Assembly (NCBI GenBank): GCA_946965045.2
Contig: OX337228.1
Coordinates: 3,906,001-3,970,000, forward strand
Direction: 5' to 3'
Source of the DNA: Epithemia pelagica
Taxonomy: Eukaryota; Bacillariophyta; Bacillariophyceae; Surirellales; Surirellaceae
Length of the DNA: 64,000 nt
The notes beneath the pieces were generated by a model. The model was not told the origin of the DNA and made no database searches. It saw only the letters and a list, made by a program, of their open reading frames with translations. Shown here piece by piece: positions 53,137 to 64,000 of the stretch. Positions within the stretch are counted from its first letter, which is position 1; every line of letters starts with the position of its first letter. Position numbers and translations under genes: made by a program.

Positions 53137-54192
53137 ATGCCGCTTTCCCCGGAACGTAAGAAGGAGTACTTTGAGAAAATGAAGAGCTTGCTCTCCGAGT
53201 ACTCCAAGGCCTTTATTGTGGAGGTGGACAATGTTGGTAGTAAGCAGCTTCAGGTCACTCGTCGTGAGCTTCGTGGAAAGGCTGAAGTTCTCATGGGAAA
53301 GAACACCATGATGCGCAAGTGCATCAAGGAGTTTGGTGATGAAAACCCCGACTCTCCCGCGGCCAAATTGGGTGATATTTGCCGTGGCAATGTTGGTTTT
53401 GTGTTTACCAATGGTGACCTGGGTGAAATTCGCTCGATTCTCGAATCGAACACCCGTCCCGCTCCTGCTCGTGTTGGTGTAAGTAGGACATTTGTATGTT
53501 TGTGAAACCAGTCCTTGTTTGCACTCATGGGGATTGTTTGTAAACAGTCGATTGCTCCCGTGAAAGTGATTGTTCCCAAGGGTCCTACTGGTTGTGATCC
53601 TGGACAGACGGCTTTTTTCCAAACCTTGCAGATTGCTACCAAAATTACTCGTGGTCAGATTGAGATGGTGAACGATACCAACCTTATTGAACCTGGTGAG
53701 AAGGTGACGGCATCGCAGGCGGCCTTGTTGCAAAAGCTCAACATTGAACCCTTTACCTACGGTTTGGTTCTGAAGAAGGTGTATGACAATGGATCTTTGT
53801 TTGATGCCAAGGTTTTGGATATTACTGATAGTGTCTTGGCGTCCAAGTTTGTGACTGCCTTGCAAACCGTTGCCTCCATTTGTTTGGCCATTGGTTACCC
53901 CACACAAGCCAGTGTGCCTCACAGCATTGCCAATGCCTACAAGGCAATCTTGGCCATCACCATTCAACTCGAAAATTATTCCTTTGACAAGGCCGATACT
54001 GTGAAGGAGTATTTGGCTGACCCGAGCAAGTTTGCCGGACCTGCCACTGGTGGTGGCGGTGGAGGAGGCGGAGGTGACGCCGGTGCTGCGGAAGAAAAAG
54101 AAGAGGAGAAGGAAGAAGAAGAGGAAATGGACCTTGGCGGTGGAATGGATATGTTTGGAGCTGAAGAAGGTGATGGTGGAGGCGACTACTAA
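53137..54192 (+). CDS. RPLP0: 60S acidic ribosomal stalk protein P0
   Basis: There are two exons (53137-53478 and 53548-54192) with a 69-nt intron, giving 328 residues. P0 anchors the P1/P2 stalk to 28S rRNA and recruits elongation factors. The L10 domain shows KKEYFEKMKSLLSEYSKAFI, GKNTMMRKCIKEF and GNVGFVFTNGDL. The second exon gives APVKVIVPKGPTGCDPGQTA, EKVTASQAALLQKLNIEPFT and YGLVLKKVYDNG. The C-terminus is a Gly/Ala hinge, a Glu/Lys run and MDLGGGMDMFGAEEGDGG, which differs from the usual stalk ending DDMGFGLFD by an extra acidic Gly tail. Strong codon bias (GTT, AAG, GGT) fits a highly expressed gene. Confidence 0.97.
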
Positions 54193-54355
54193 ACAATCAG
54201 TATTTCTTTCTTTTGCGCACATAGCTCGCTGTAGAAACTAGTTGGATAGAAAAGGGCGTAGAGCCTCTCCATCAGAGCATTTTGATCGAACTGAACACGG
54301 GATTGTTTAATTAACTCCAAGTCTCTATCACTGTTACAACGTGTGTATTGTGTAT

Positions 54356-56939
54356 TCACTTTTTCTGCGCACGAATCTGTTTCGCCTTGGTGCGTGACTG
54401 CCGGGAACGTTCCGTAGGATCCAGAATGGCCTTGCGCAAACGAATCGATTTGGGTGTCACTTCAATCATTTCGTCGTCGGCCATATATCCAATGAGTTCT
54501 TCCAGAGTTCGGATCTGAGGGGGAGCCAGTTTCACGCCTTCCTCCTTGATAACGGATCTCATGTTGGTAGCCTCCTTGGCCCGGACTGAAAGGTTGCAAC
54601 AACCAATCACACACATTCGCATGTCAGTAAGGAAAACCTCACGTGTCATTATATAAAGCAGTAGACGTTTTGTTTACACATACCTGCATTCACTTCAAGA
54701 TCAATGCCAGTCTTGGCATTTTCGCCCACAACCATACCGGAGTAAACCTCGACGCCAGGAGGGATAAACAGAGTCCCTCGATTACTAATAAGGTTGAGTG
54801 CATGACCTGTGGCTTTTCCAGTGGCATTGCTTACCAACCGGCTCTTTGTAATGGACATGTCCAGTACACCGAGATGAGGCCGATTTTCCAAAAAGATATG
54901 ATTCACCACGGCAGTGCCCTTGGTGGCGGCAGCAATTTCAGAATTGTATCCAAGCAACCCCCGACTCGGTACTTCCAGCACAATCCGGGTTTTGCCATCG
55001 GCCGATGTTTCCGTCATTTCCTTCATCACGCCCTTGCGCGCCCCCGTTAAAGAACTAACGACGGTTCCCGCAAATTCCGAGTCGACATCGACAATCACTT
55101 CTTCAAAGGGTTCGTACGTCTTGCCCGTTTTGGGATCCGTGTGTGTCAGAATCCGGGGTGGTGTAAGGACCATTTCAAAGCCTTCTCGTCTCATTTGTTC
55201 GACCAAAATACCCAGTTGAAGTTCTCCTCGGGCATATACAGTCGTTCGGTCCGAATCCACAGCGGATTTTTCGACCTTGAGAGTGACATTGTTGTCTGTT
55301 TCGGCAAAGAGTCGATCACGAATTTTGGACGACGCAACTATGGTACCTTCCCTACCAGCCAAAGGGCCATTGTTAGCACCAAAGTCCATGGTTAGCGTGG
55401 GCGGAATCAACGGTGGTGTGATCAAGGGGTGTTCCACGGGATTTTTGGCCGAGGTAATGGTATCACCAACAGCCACACCTTCTGGCACACCTGCTAAGGT
55501 CACGCAATCACCTGCATAGGCTCGTTCTTCCAAGGGTGTCCGACTAACGCCCTTGTAACAAAACATGCCTGCCACAGGGAGTGGAGCAGGAACACTTGCT
55601 TCTTTGGTGCGGTTGCTAGCAGTGTCGTCCGCATCGTCGTCTCTTTGTCGACGCAACAAGGCAACGGAATCGCCAACATCGACGGATCCGGACACAATTC
55701 GACCCGTGCACGTTCGTCCCAGATACGAGTCATAGCCAACCGATACTACTGCCATACTAAATTTGTCCGTCACCAGTACGTCCAGGTCGACAGCCGGGGG
55801 TGTTTCTTCCTCCTCTTTGGCGGAGGACGGTTCCCCATTGTAGCATCGGACCAAGGGTTCCGGAATGACTTCGACAATGGTTTCCAACAAATTTCTCATG
55901 GAATATTCATCGTCGGCACCCCCATCGCCCTTGTATCCGTCCGTGGACAAATCCAAGGCTTGCAAGGGGTCTTCCAAGACAATCCAGCCCTCTCGTGCCG
56001 AGGCATAGCATGTGACATAATCCAACTGATCGTCATTGGCACCCAAGGATCCAAACAAAGAACTCAAACGGTCTTCTGTCTCGCCCGAATCCAAACTAGC
56101 CACTGCCTCGGGACGGTCACACTCTATTCGCGACGCAAACAGTCAAACCAAACAAGAGCAAGACAGACAAGAAAGCGCCAACATACAAATGAGCAAGCGT
56201 GACATGGCGGTCACGTCACGACGATTGTTCATGAGTACTTACTGTTGAGTACGACAATGGGTTTGAGACCGGCCGACAAGGCTCGACTTAGGACGTATTT
56301 GGTTTGTGTCATGGGTCCTTCCACGGCATCGACCAACAGACAGACTCCATCGACCATGGATAAGATACGATCGACTTCTCCAGAAAAATCGGAGTGACCG
56401 GGTGTATCGACAATGTTGAGAACCATGGAGGCACCGTCCAAGGTCTGGTAGGGAACTCGTGTGACTTTGGATGTGATGGTAATTCCTCGCTCCTTTTCCA
56501 AATCGCCCGAGTCCATGAGACGAGACAAGGCTTCGGCGGACGATGGGTCATAACTTTGTTTGGCTGCCACCAACAACTTGTCTACCATGGTGGTCTTGCC
56601 ATGATCGACGTGGGCAATAATGGCCACATTGCGAATCCCCTCACGTCGCAAGGTTTCAAAATTCGTGTCCATGGGAGCTCCTTCGTCTTCGACCGTGGCA
56701 CTGGTCGAAAAGGAATGCGACGACGGATGGGTCCAACAAATGTGCTCGTTCCAAGAATGATTGCGAGCCATTGTGCTGTTGCTCGCGGTGGCGTATCCCC
56801 ATCCCACTGTCACGGAAGGAAGCATTCCACGCTGGGTGCGGGCAAACGAAGATGACAAACGTTGTTGTTGGGTACATCTGGAACCAGACCACTGCTGCCT
56901 TAGCTTTGATACTACACTTCGACGCATCATGATTGTCAT
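54356..56939 (-). CDS. typA: TypA/BipA-family translational GTPase, probably mitochondrial
   Basis: I assemble three exons (56939-56243, 56123-54684, 54585-54356), giving 788 residues. TypA/BipA binds ribosomes and aids assembly or stress translation. Motifs: AHVDHGKTT (about 105-113), [20 protein letters not shown], and NKCD formed exactly across the first splice, followed by RP as in the family. EF-Tu domain II and EF-G-like domains III and V follow, then the BipA-specific C-terminal domain with [33 protein letters not shown] and [13 protein letters not shown]. The N-terminus is basic, Ser/Arg/Gln-rich and without acidic residues, as in a mitochondrial presequence. An acidic insertion sits between domains I and II. 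Plastid location is the alternative. Confidence 0.93.
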
Positions 56940-57302
56940 GGTCGCTCTTTCTTATTACTGATCGACAACCACAACCAACGAAATAACAATCGAAAGATGT
57001 GTCCAACCCCAAGTTACGTACGCCGCATGTACCAAGAAAGATTCGATGATGGCGAAAAAAGTGAATGCGTGGTTTCGGTGGTGCTGAGGGAGTCGGCGCA
57101 ACTTCTCGGTTCATCATTTTTTTCTGATGCCGATGGGGATGATGCCTCGATATGATTCCACGTGGCACTTCTTTTCTCTGGTGCTTAAACGCTCTTGGAT
57201 CGCTTTTCTAATTGCTCCATTTTCTCAATTTTTTTCATGAGGAGTCCTCTCTCCTCTTCTCGTTGCCTCCAACTTGATCAAGTCTATTCGATCCTCGTCT
57301 TC
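56940..57302. other. Intergenic, divergent promoter region
   Basis: This gap lies between typA (minus) and SF3B4 (plus). An open frame joins the SF3B4 frame from 57195, and an in-frame ATG exists at 57237, but protein similarity begins after 57303. Confidence 0.5.
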
Positions 57303-58322
57303 ATGGCGTCCTTGGCACATGTGGAACACCGAAACCAGGAGGCAACCGTCTATGTGGGAAATCTGGATGCCTCATGCGACGAAGATTTGTTGACCGAGTT
57401 GTTTGTCCAAGTCGGCCGGGTTCGATCCGTCTACATGCCCAAGGACAAATTAACCAATCAACACAATGGCTATGGCTTTGTCGAATACACCGACACCATC
57501 TCGGCCGAATATGCCATGATGGTAATGAACAATATCAAATTATATGGCCGAGCCTTGCGCGTGAGCAAATCGTCCTTGCCGGACGAATCACCGGCCGGAC
57601 GGCAAGTGGGGGCCAATTTGTTTGTGGGCAACTTGGACCCGGAAACTGTCACGGATCAAGTACTGTACGATACCTTTGTGGTGTTTGGAACCTTTGCACG
57701 ACCACCGCATTTGGCCAAGGAAGAAGATGGTCTGTCGTCCAAAGGATATGGCTTTGTCTCGTACGACAATTTTGAAGCCAGCGATACAGCCATTGAATGC
57801 ATGAATGGACAATACTTGGGCAATCGCATCATTACGGTTCAATATGCCTTGAAAAAGGATGCCGAAGGGCGGCCCACGACAGAACGGCATGGGACTCGGG
57901 CCGAACGCATGTTGGCGGCAGCCGCCAAGGCGCAATTTCAGGAATCATCTTCGCAACAACAACAACAAACTTCGTCACTACTGGGAATCAACAACAACAA
58001 CAACAACAACAACACTAGCAGCATGTTTCGACCCAATACGCTCTTTGCCGGACAAGTGCCACAACCCTCCACCATGGCGCCTCCTCCTCCACCGCCACCA
58101 CCCGTATCCGCCATGAATCCACCCCCACCGCCGCCGCCTCCTCCACCACCATCTCACTTTGACTATGGAGCTAATACAACCACTGGTCATGGATCCGTCT
58201 CGATACCTCCACCTCCTCCTCCTCCCCCACCACCCATTCCACCACCGCCGCCCCCTCCTCCTCCCTCGGCCATGCCGTTTCCACCACCTCCTCCGCCACC
58301 ACCACCACCGCCGCCTTCTTAG
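57303..58322 (+). CDS. SF3B4: Splicing factor 3B subunit 4 (SF3B4/SAP49)
   Basis: This intronless gene encodes 339 residues from the ATG at 57303. SF3B4 is part of the SF3b complex of U2 snRNP and contacts pre-mRNA near the branch site. RRM1 (about 14-90) starts RNQEATVYVGNLDASCDEDL and has NGYGFVEY. RRM2 (about 103-182) has ANLFVGNLDPETVTDQVLYD and KGYGFVSYDNFEASD. MNGQYLGNRIITVQYALKKD and ERHGTRAERMLAA follow, which match human SF3B4 closely in order. The rest is Gln/Asn runs and a long proline-rich tail, as in the family. The upstream in-frame ATG at 57237 would add 22 residues and is less likely. Confidence 0.95.
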   Translation: MASLAHVEHRNQEATVYVGNLDASCDEDLLTELFVQVGRVRSVYMPKDKLTNQHNGYGFVEYTDTISAEYAMMVMNNIKLYGRALRVSKSSLPDESPAGRQVGANLFVGNLDPETVTDQVLYDTFVVFGTFARPPHLAKEEDGLSSKGYGFVSYDNFEASDTAIECMNGQYLGNRIITVQYALKKDAEGRPTTERHGTRAERMLAAAAKAQFQESSSQQQQQTSSLLGINNNNNNNNTSSMFRPNTLFAGQVPQPSTMAPPPPPPPPVSAMNPPPPPPPPPPPSHFDYGANTTTGHGSVSIPPPPPPPPPPIPPPPPPPPPSAMPFPPPPPPPPPPPPS

Positions 58323-58560
58323 TGATAGACAAGCGTGGAGCCGTATAGTCTATAGAGAATGCACTTGCATCACGTCCTATCGCGATTCATATAATAGACG
58401 AGCGCGTTCGTTTTTTTTTTTAACCAAATCTCTTTTTACTACTTGGACCTTTTTCTTTAGGTGGGCCAGACCCAAACGCCCCGTCCTAAAACATATGTGT
58501 CATTCCAACAACAAAAAAGGTCTATCTCCCTCTGCGGTTCATTCCAGTTTGTCTTTTCTT

Positions 58561-61500
58561 TTATCGTCGTGGTCGTTTGGGTACGGGTTCGACGGCAGGG
58601 TGATCGGTATCGCCCGAATCCTCTTCTTCGTTCATTACCATATCGTCGTCATCTTCTTCTTCAGCAATGACTCCTAAATACTCAAAATGTAAGACACCTT
58701 GATCCTTTCCTCCCTGCATGGGACACCACTGAAAGGCATACATGGGTTCTCCCTCGGAATGAAAGGCTGCCTCTTGTCGAAAGGCTTCGGGTTGGAAACA
58801 ACCAGAATCACGGTGTCGTCGGTACAATTGGATCAAGCTCCACATGGTTTCATCTTGGGCCACGGCCTGCATATTCTTCCATAAGTGGGAAATGAGTTTG
58901 TCCATTGTAGCCAATTCATAGGCGCCGTGACCCAACAAACTTCGGACCCGGTCTTCGTATTCTCCCACATGACCACCGTCCAAGACCGAGTACACCAATG
59001 CTAGATAGGCTTCGTACCGGCGGCGTGCCACGGCCTCAGGATTCTTCATGCCCGGCATTTGTTCCACCAACGTGCACAAACTCTTATCTTGACCGACTCG
59101 GTGAGCCAGTGACATGGCAATGGTCAAACGACGAACCACAATCTGATGTAACCGAAAGACCAAGAATAAACTTTGTGTGCCAATACAGAGCTGATCCGTC
59201 GGTCTTACGAGTCGCGAACGATCTTCGGCGCGCAGCTGATCGGTATAATTGGATTTTTCGGCTGGAAGCAGACTACTCAAGATTGTCGACGGACGAAGGT
59301 AGGCCGTTCCAAAGGGTAACTCCACCACGTACAAACGTTTTGAGGCCCGATATTCCAGAACGACGCCTTCTCCGTACAAGGTTGAAACACCACATCCCAC
59401 TGGCAAGGAGTGATAATCTTTCGTAATGTCTACTCCGTCAGCAGCTTTGTTACCTCCATTGTTGGCATTGGAATCTGTCGTTTTGGTGTCGTTCGTTTCT
59501 TCCGTCACAATGTGCCCTCCAACGTCGGCATCGTCATCCATGCTATCTTCTTCCTCCTCTTCACTAATCACAGCCGGAGGAGCAACAATACTGGTCCTCT
59601 TCTTTCCCGACTCTTGGTACGCCACGGCTGGGGTATGCATCCAACCCACTGTCAGTCCGAACCAGGGACCCAAAAATTCGTTCCACAAGCGGTGGCAGCG
59701 TTCCTTGTCGTGGGGAGAAATGGTGCCACGTTCCAGTGCAAACATGAGCATGCGGTAGGCATCGCGCTGAGCCCACGAATTATTTTCATACAAGACACTT
59801 AAATGTGGAGTAAAGAGGAGACGGTCCGGTTTTGGAAGAAAGGTCAAATCCAAATCCTGGGAAAGCGTGTCTGCCATGGTCACCTCAAAGAATGTGCCGT
59901 GTTCTTCCTTGGCCTTGTCCATTTTTTGTCGAAGAGCTTCCTTGCCTTCTTTCCCGCGGTGTTGGGCACGGTCCTTGATTTCTGCCAACAGCGTTCGAGT
60001 GCTTGTGGCTCGTTTGTCGGTTGTTCTCCATGTGAGACTTCGGTGATCAAGACTCTTGTAGTAGTTGGTCTCTGCCAACTTTCTCCAGTCGACTCTGAGA
60101 CGGTTCCTCGCTTTCTTAAATTCTCGATCCTTTTGTCGCAAGCGTTCCACCACCAAGGGAATCGTCACAACCGGGTTCTTCACCATCTATCAAACAACAA
60201 AGAAATGGGTAAGACAAACGTGGGTGCATTCTGAGCACACGCCAAGGCCAAGCACGTCGATGAACATACCAGATCAAGAATCTCTTGTCCCGAATCTCCA
60301 TAGATACGAGCAATGGTGTTTCGATGAATGACTCCCAAAACATCGCGGTCAAACGAGTACTGGAAACGCTTTCCCGAAAGACCAGCGCCTTCATTGGCGG
60401 CATTCTTCGAACCGACTTCCTCCATGGCCATATCAGTCTTGGACAATCTCGCAATTTCTTCCGCCAAGGGGAGGAGACGTTGAAGAGTTGCCGCATTGCT
60501 GTCAATGACCATGTCAATTTCGAACCGTTCATCTTCGCATCGGAACAATTGTTCCTCATAGGTATTTCGACGCATGTGTCGAAAGGTGTAACTCTCTTCG
60601 CTTCCAACTGGTAGCGACACCCAAATATCGTTTAATACTTTGGCTTCGAAATCGCTGCGTTCGGTGCAAGGTGGTGCTGGATAATCTCGAGGAAGGGCGC
60701 GATAGGAGGGCGTACATCGTCGACAGCGCGAAAAATCAATTTCCGACAGGGGTACAGAATACCACGCATCTTCAAGGGGCGGGGTTGGCCCACTGGTGGA
60801 TCCTGCCGAGGCAAGGATCCGCTTAAAATCTTCAAACAACTTTGCATTTCGTTTCCCAAGCAAGGGTTCTACAAATGTGAGCATTTCGTTTCGCGATAAG
60901 ATATCTTGTGCATACATATCGAGACATTTCATAAACTCGGCCCACGCCTGGCCACCATCTCTCGCATAGGAACTCAACGCTTCTTTGGCCAAATCAAAGA
61001 ATTGGCGTTCCACAGCCGAATTGTACACATGCGTTTCGGGATGATGTGACACCGAGACGGTTTGTCCTTCCAAGGCGCGTTTTCGTGTGCCCGACGAAGG
61101 AATGAGACTGGTTGCAGCCGATGCCGCTCCATCCGATGCTCGACGATTTCGACTGGTCATGTCAATAATCTGCTGCTGAGAGGAAGCAGCGGCGGAACCC
61201 GCATCCGCAGTTTGTTGTTGTTGCTGCTGTGGGTGTAAGGACTTTTGATACTGTTCCAGTTGTGCCTGTCTTTGACTTGCCAATCGTGACTCTGACTCGG
61301 CCGCTGCTCGATGTAAACGTTCCTTGGCCTGTTCTTGAACTGCATCTGGGAGAAAGAAGGTAAACTCCTTGAGTAGATCCGGATGGTCCTGAAATAAATG
61401 AGCCACCTGTTCGAGAACTTCTTTGATACCACGTTGCTCTTTTTGGTAGGTATGAAGAATATCCAGGAAGCAATGATACGTATTTGGATCATTGGCAAAT

Positions 61501-63332
61501 CGACGTTTGATCTGTGTCACATACGAGATGGCATGGTCAAACTCGACCGCTGGGTTGAGAGCTTGGGGAGGAATTTGCTGTTGTTGCTGTTGCTGCTTCT
61601 TGGATTGGCCGGAACGAGCCTTGGAACGTCCCTGCTTGGCAGGAGTAGTGGATGCGGAGGGATCTCGCGATTCCGGAGCCAGTGATGCATTCGTTTTGGA
61701 GTCGGCACCCTGTTGCGACTCTGCCTTATCCGGCGTCGCGGAGGTTGTCATGGTTCGGGGCGAACCCTTGGTACCCCGCCCTGGCGCCGCTGTTGCCGAA
61801 GACGGATCCCCAGGTTTGCTACCTGCTGGAAAGGGTAAGAGTGCCGAAGCCGACTCGGAAGCCTGAGAACGTGTTGGATCCAATTGCATTTGTTGTTGGG
61901 AAGCCTGCAACTGTTGTTGTTGTTGTTGTTGTTGCCGGCGAGCCTCGGCTTCTTCTTCTGCTCGTTGGAGTGCTTCGTTCCGTTCCAAATCGGCCAAGGA
62001 TATCTTGTATCCTTCCGGCAAAAACGTGTTGAAGCCCAAAATCAGCTTGTTGTAGCCCCGAAAGAGCTTGCTGACACGTTGAATCACTCCAGGAGTATCC
62101 ACGGCTTGGGTTTTGAAATTCTTCATGATTGTCAAAAACTCATTGTAGACACCGGGTTGTGTCCGAAACTCGCGCTTGACATCGTCCAAATACAAGAGGG
62201 CATCTTCCACCCGCAATTCGCGCATAATGACGGGGGGAGGAGGTTGCTGTGGTGGTGGTGGAGGTTGCTGTGGCGGCGGCGGTGGTGGCTTGGGGTCTTT
62301 GGCCGCCGCAAACACGGGTGGCAGTCCTCCTCCTCCAGCAGGCGGAAGGGGTGCCGACGGAGGGGGAGCAGGACGTCCCGCTGCTAGGGCAGCTGCGGTT
62401 GCGGCATGATGCTGTTGCAACGTCATGGATGGTTGCGGGTTGGCAGCGGTCGCCGTCGTTTGCGTAGCAGAAGGAGGAGGAGGTGGTGGTGGTGGAGATT
62501 GAGTCCCCTTGGAGGAAGGAGGTTGTGGCGACTGCGACGGGGGCACTGGTCCACCACCACTAGCACGAGGAGGGTACCCTTTCATGCTGGCCAGATCGGA
62601 GACGGGAGGAAGGCCTCCTCTTGCGGGTGCCGACGCCCCGGCACTTCCTGGAACCGACAGTGACAAGGCGGGCGGTGCCAAATGCCGTGCTCCATCGGCA
62701 TGATGCGGTGGTTCGCCGGCACCACCACCAGCAGCATTCAAGGGAGGATGATAGATCATGGTGGAGGGTGGTTTGTGCTTGGAGGGAGAAAAGGGTTCTT
62801 GCGACGACGGTGGCCACGAAGACTCGGCGGTGGAAGTGGGGGCACCCGTCGGAAAGCCATGAGGAGCTGGAGGACCCGTTCGAAATTCTCGTCCTGCTGG
62901 TCCTTGAGGAGGAGGAGGTGGTGGTGGCTGTTCGGTCGGTGGTCGACCCTTGCCAGGAGGAGGAGGCGGAGGCGGCGGTGCACTGTCAAAGGAAGGAGGT
63001 GGAGGCGGTGGTGCTTGTCCATAGGCTGGTCCACCATACGGCGATCGTCGAGGGACGGCGGCGGCGGGGTGATGGGTCGGAGCACCTGGGCGCACACCTG
63101 GTTCTCCTGCCGTCGCTGCAGGCCCCACTGCATACGATGGTGGCATGGCAAAAGGAGCATGAGGGGGCTTGCGAGGTTCGTTCAAGGGAGAATGAGAAGC
63201 TCGTGGGGGCGGCGGTGGTGGTGGTGGTTGCGCTGCAGGGGCACCACCACCCCCATGAGCAGGAGGAGGAGGTGCATGGGGCAAGGAACCTTCCGGAGGG
63301 GCACCGGACGCGGGATGGCGATTCGGATCCAT
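58561..63332 (-). CDS. SIN3: SIN3-family transcriptional co-repressor
   Basis: There are two exons (63332-60270 and 60186-58561) with an 83-nt intron, giving 1,562 residues. SIN3 is the scaffold of a histone deacetylase complex. The first 370 residues are Pro/Gly/Ala low complexity. PAH1 (about 372-440) begins VEDALLYLDDVKREF; PAH2 (about 592-665) has EFDHAISYVTQIKRRF; PAH3 (about 765-840) has FFDLAKEALSSYARDGG. The HDAC-interaction domain follows (about 870-1020), with CTPSYRALPRDYP, VLNDIWVSLPVGSEES and TYEEQLFRCEDERFEIDM. Exon 2 is the SIN3 C-terminal region (HLSVLYENNSWAQRDAYRML, HDKERCHRLWNEFLGPWFGL) with an acidic insertion. It ends in a basic KRPRR. Confidence 0.95.
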
Positions 63333-64000
63333 GAAACGGCAGTCCGATACTGGTTCTCGTTCACCGTCTCCTTTGCCCAAGAATGCAGTGGCGAAATGAC
63401 AGTCAATCGAGCGCTCTCCCTCTTGTCTTTGGTCTGTGCTGTTCTACCTCTATTGGTTGTGGTTGGTGATCCGATCAAGTACGCGAAGAACAGGCAGTTT
63501 GCAGTTTTGGGAAGAAGGTTCGAAGAAAAAAAAGACATGTGAGTTTTTGAGTCCCAGACACTCATGATTCGGATCGTGATTCTCCACCCCTCGCAACGAA
63601 AAAAAAGTCGTCTCGTGGGGAGGCAAGGGAATCCTCTCGAGAAAAGGATTCGACGGCAAATTTTTCCATTTTCGAGAGCGATTTCCTTTCTTACCTTGAG
63701 ATGAAACAATATCCTTGAAATGCGGTGCAACTTGCGTTTCGGAGACGGGAGGATGGATCACCATAAGCAATCTGACAGGCCGTTGCTTTTGCTTGGGGGT
63801 GCTGTGGTTGTGTTGTATGGACATTTTTTCGAGCTCCTGTTTCGCGCGGTCTCGCGCGAAAGGGACCCGAGACGTCAGCAGCGCGCCAGGCGATCAACAA
63901 TGTGAGCAAGAATGCAAAAGTGATCCACAAGCGACCCAAGGGCTCCAAAAGAAAAATGCGATTCGCAACGCATTTCTCTGCTGTGGGGGTGCAGGTCCTC
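63333..64000. other. SIN3 upstream region to window end
   Basis: No supported gene is found. A 46-codon plus ORF (63398-63542) starts with a hydrophobic leader, and a minus frame (63948-63691) encodes a hydrophobic stretch without an ATG; neither resembles a known protein. The SIN3 promoter and leader must be here. Confidence 0.4.

Noticed and set aside
53101-54222. Long minus-strand ORF (373 codons) antisense to P0
   Set aside because: It lies wholly over a strongly conserved ribosomal gene and arises from its codon bias; the translation resembles nothing.
57237-57302. Upstream in-frame ATG for SF3B4
   Set aside because: The added residues are not conserved in the family, while the ATG at 57303 gives the usual SF3B4 start.
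63398-63542. Short plus ORF with a leader-like start
   Set aside because: It is only 46-48 codons, sits in the SIN3 upstream region and has no similarity or supporting context.
63691-63948. Minus-strand hydrophobic ORF at the window edge
   Set aside because: No ATG in the frame and no recognisable domain; it could be part of an exon from outside but cannot be supported.

Overview
This is nuclear DNA of a eukaryotic microalga, most likely a pennate (raphid) diatom; Naviculales or Seminavis-like is my best guess, from gene style rather than a marker. The genes are compact, and introns are few and short (mostly 70-115 nt) with GTACGT or GTAAGT donors. The gene set is algal/stramenopile in style: LRR proteins with a Pro/Thr linker, nucleotide-diphospho-sugar transferases, Golgi-type FkbM methyltransferase and plastid/ER-like leaders. 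Exon coordinates below are my manual splice calls; I checked that reading phases add up for every spliced gene.

Region 1-33.8 kb is ordinary host gene space. It holds the tail of a cytoplasmic dynein heavy chain (minus, 3' part off the window), RAB11, a class-3 lipase, a type II membrane FkbM-like methyltransferase, a TPR co-chaperone, TIM17, an OSCA/CSC1/TMEM63-like channel, a sugar transferase, an ABCG half-transporter, a ubiquitin-like membrane protein, a TMTC-like O-mannosyltransferase, an LRR membrane protein and a second sugar transferase paralogous to the first.

Region 34.0-48.2 kb is an accessory, repeat-rich island. Its core is an 8,399-bp PiggyBac-like DNA transposon (34054-42452) with imperfect terminal inverted repeats of about 270 bp. 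It encodes a three-exon, 1,178-aa DDD transposase with probable SH3/Tudor-like domains in its N-terminal half. It also encodes a separate protein carrying a second copy of the transposase cysteine-rich tail, expressed from a duplicated promoter module; two further accessory ORFs; and a captured fragment of a host glycerol kinase gene. The element is flanked by CTAG. The empty site is present in the same window, because the flanks were duplicated around the 3' end of a DnaJ gene (34010-34053 plus 42453-43275 matches 47344-48206). Between the two flank copies lies a 4-kb insert with an aerolysin-like pore-forming protein gene, three 98-bp palindromes, a 1,595-bp internally deleted copy of the transposon flanked by CTTAG, a 47-bp minisatellite whose units contain CACGTG, and a gene fragment.

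Region 48.3-64 kb returns to host genes: the intact DnaJ gene, a PPR protein, ribosomal stalk protein P0, a probably mitochondrial TypA/BipA GTPase, splicing factor SF3B4 and a SIN3 co-repressor. No rRNA, tRNA or CRISPR array was recognised.
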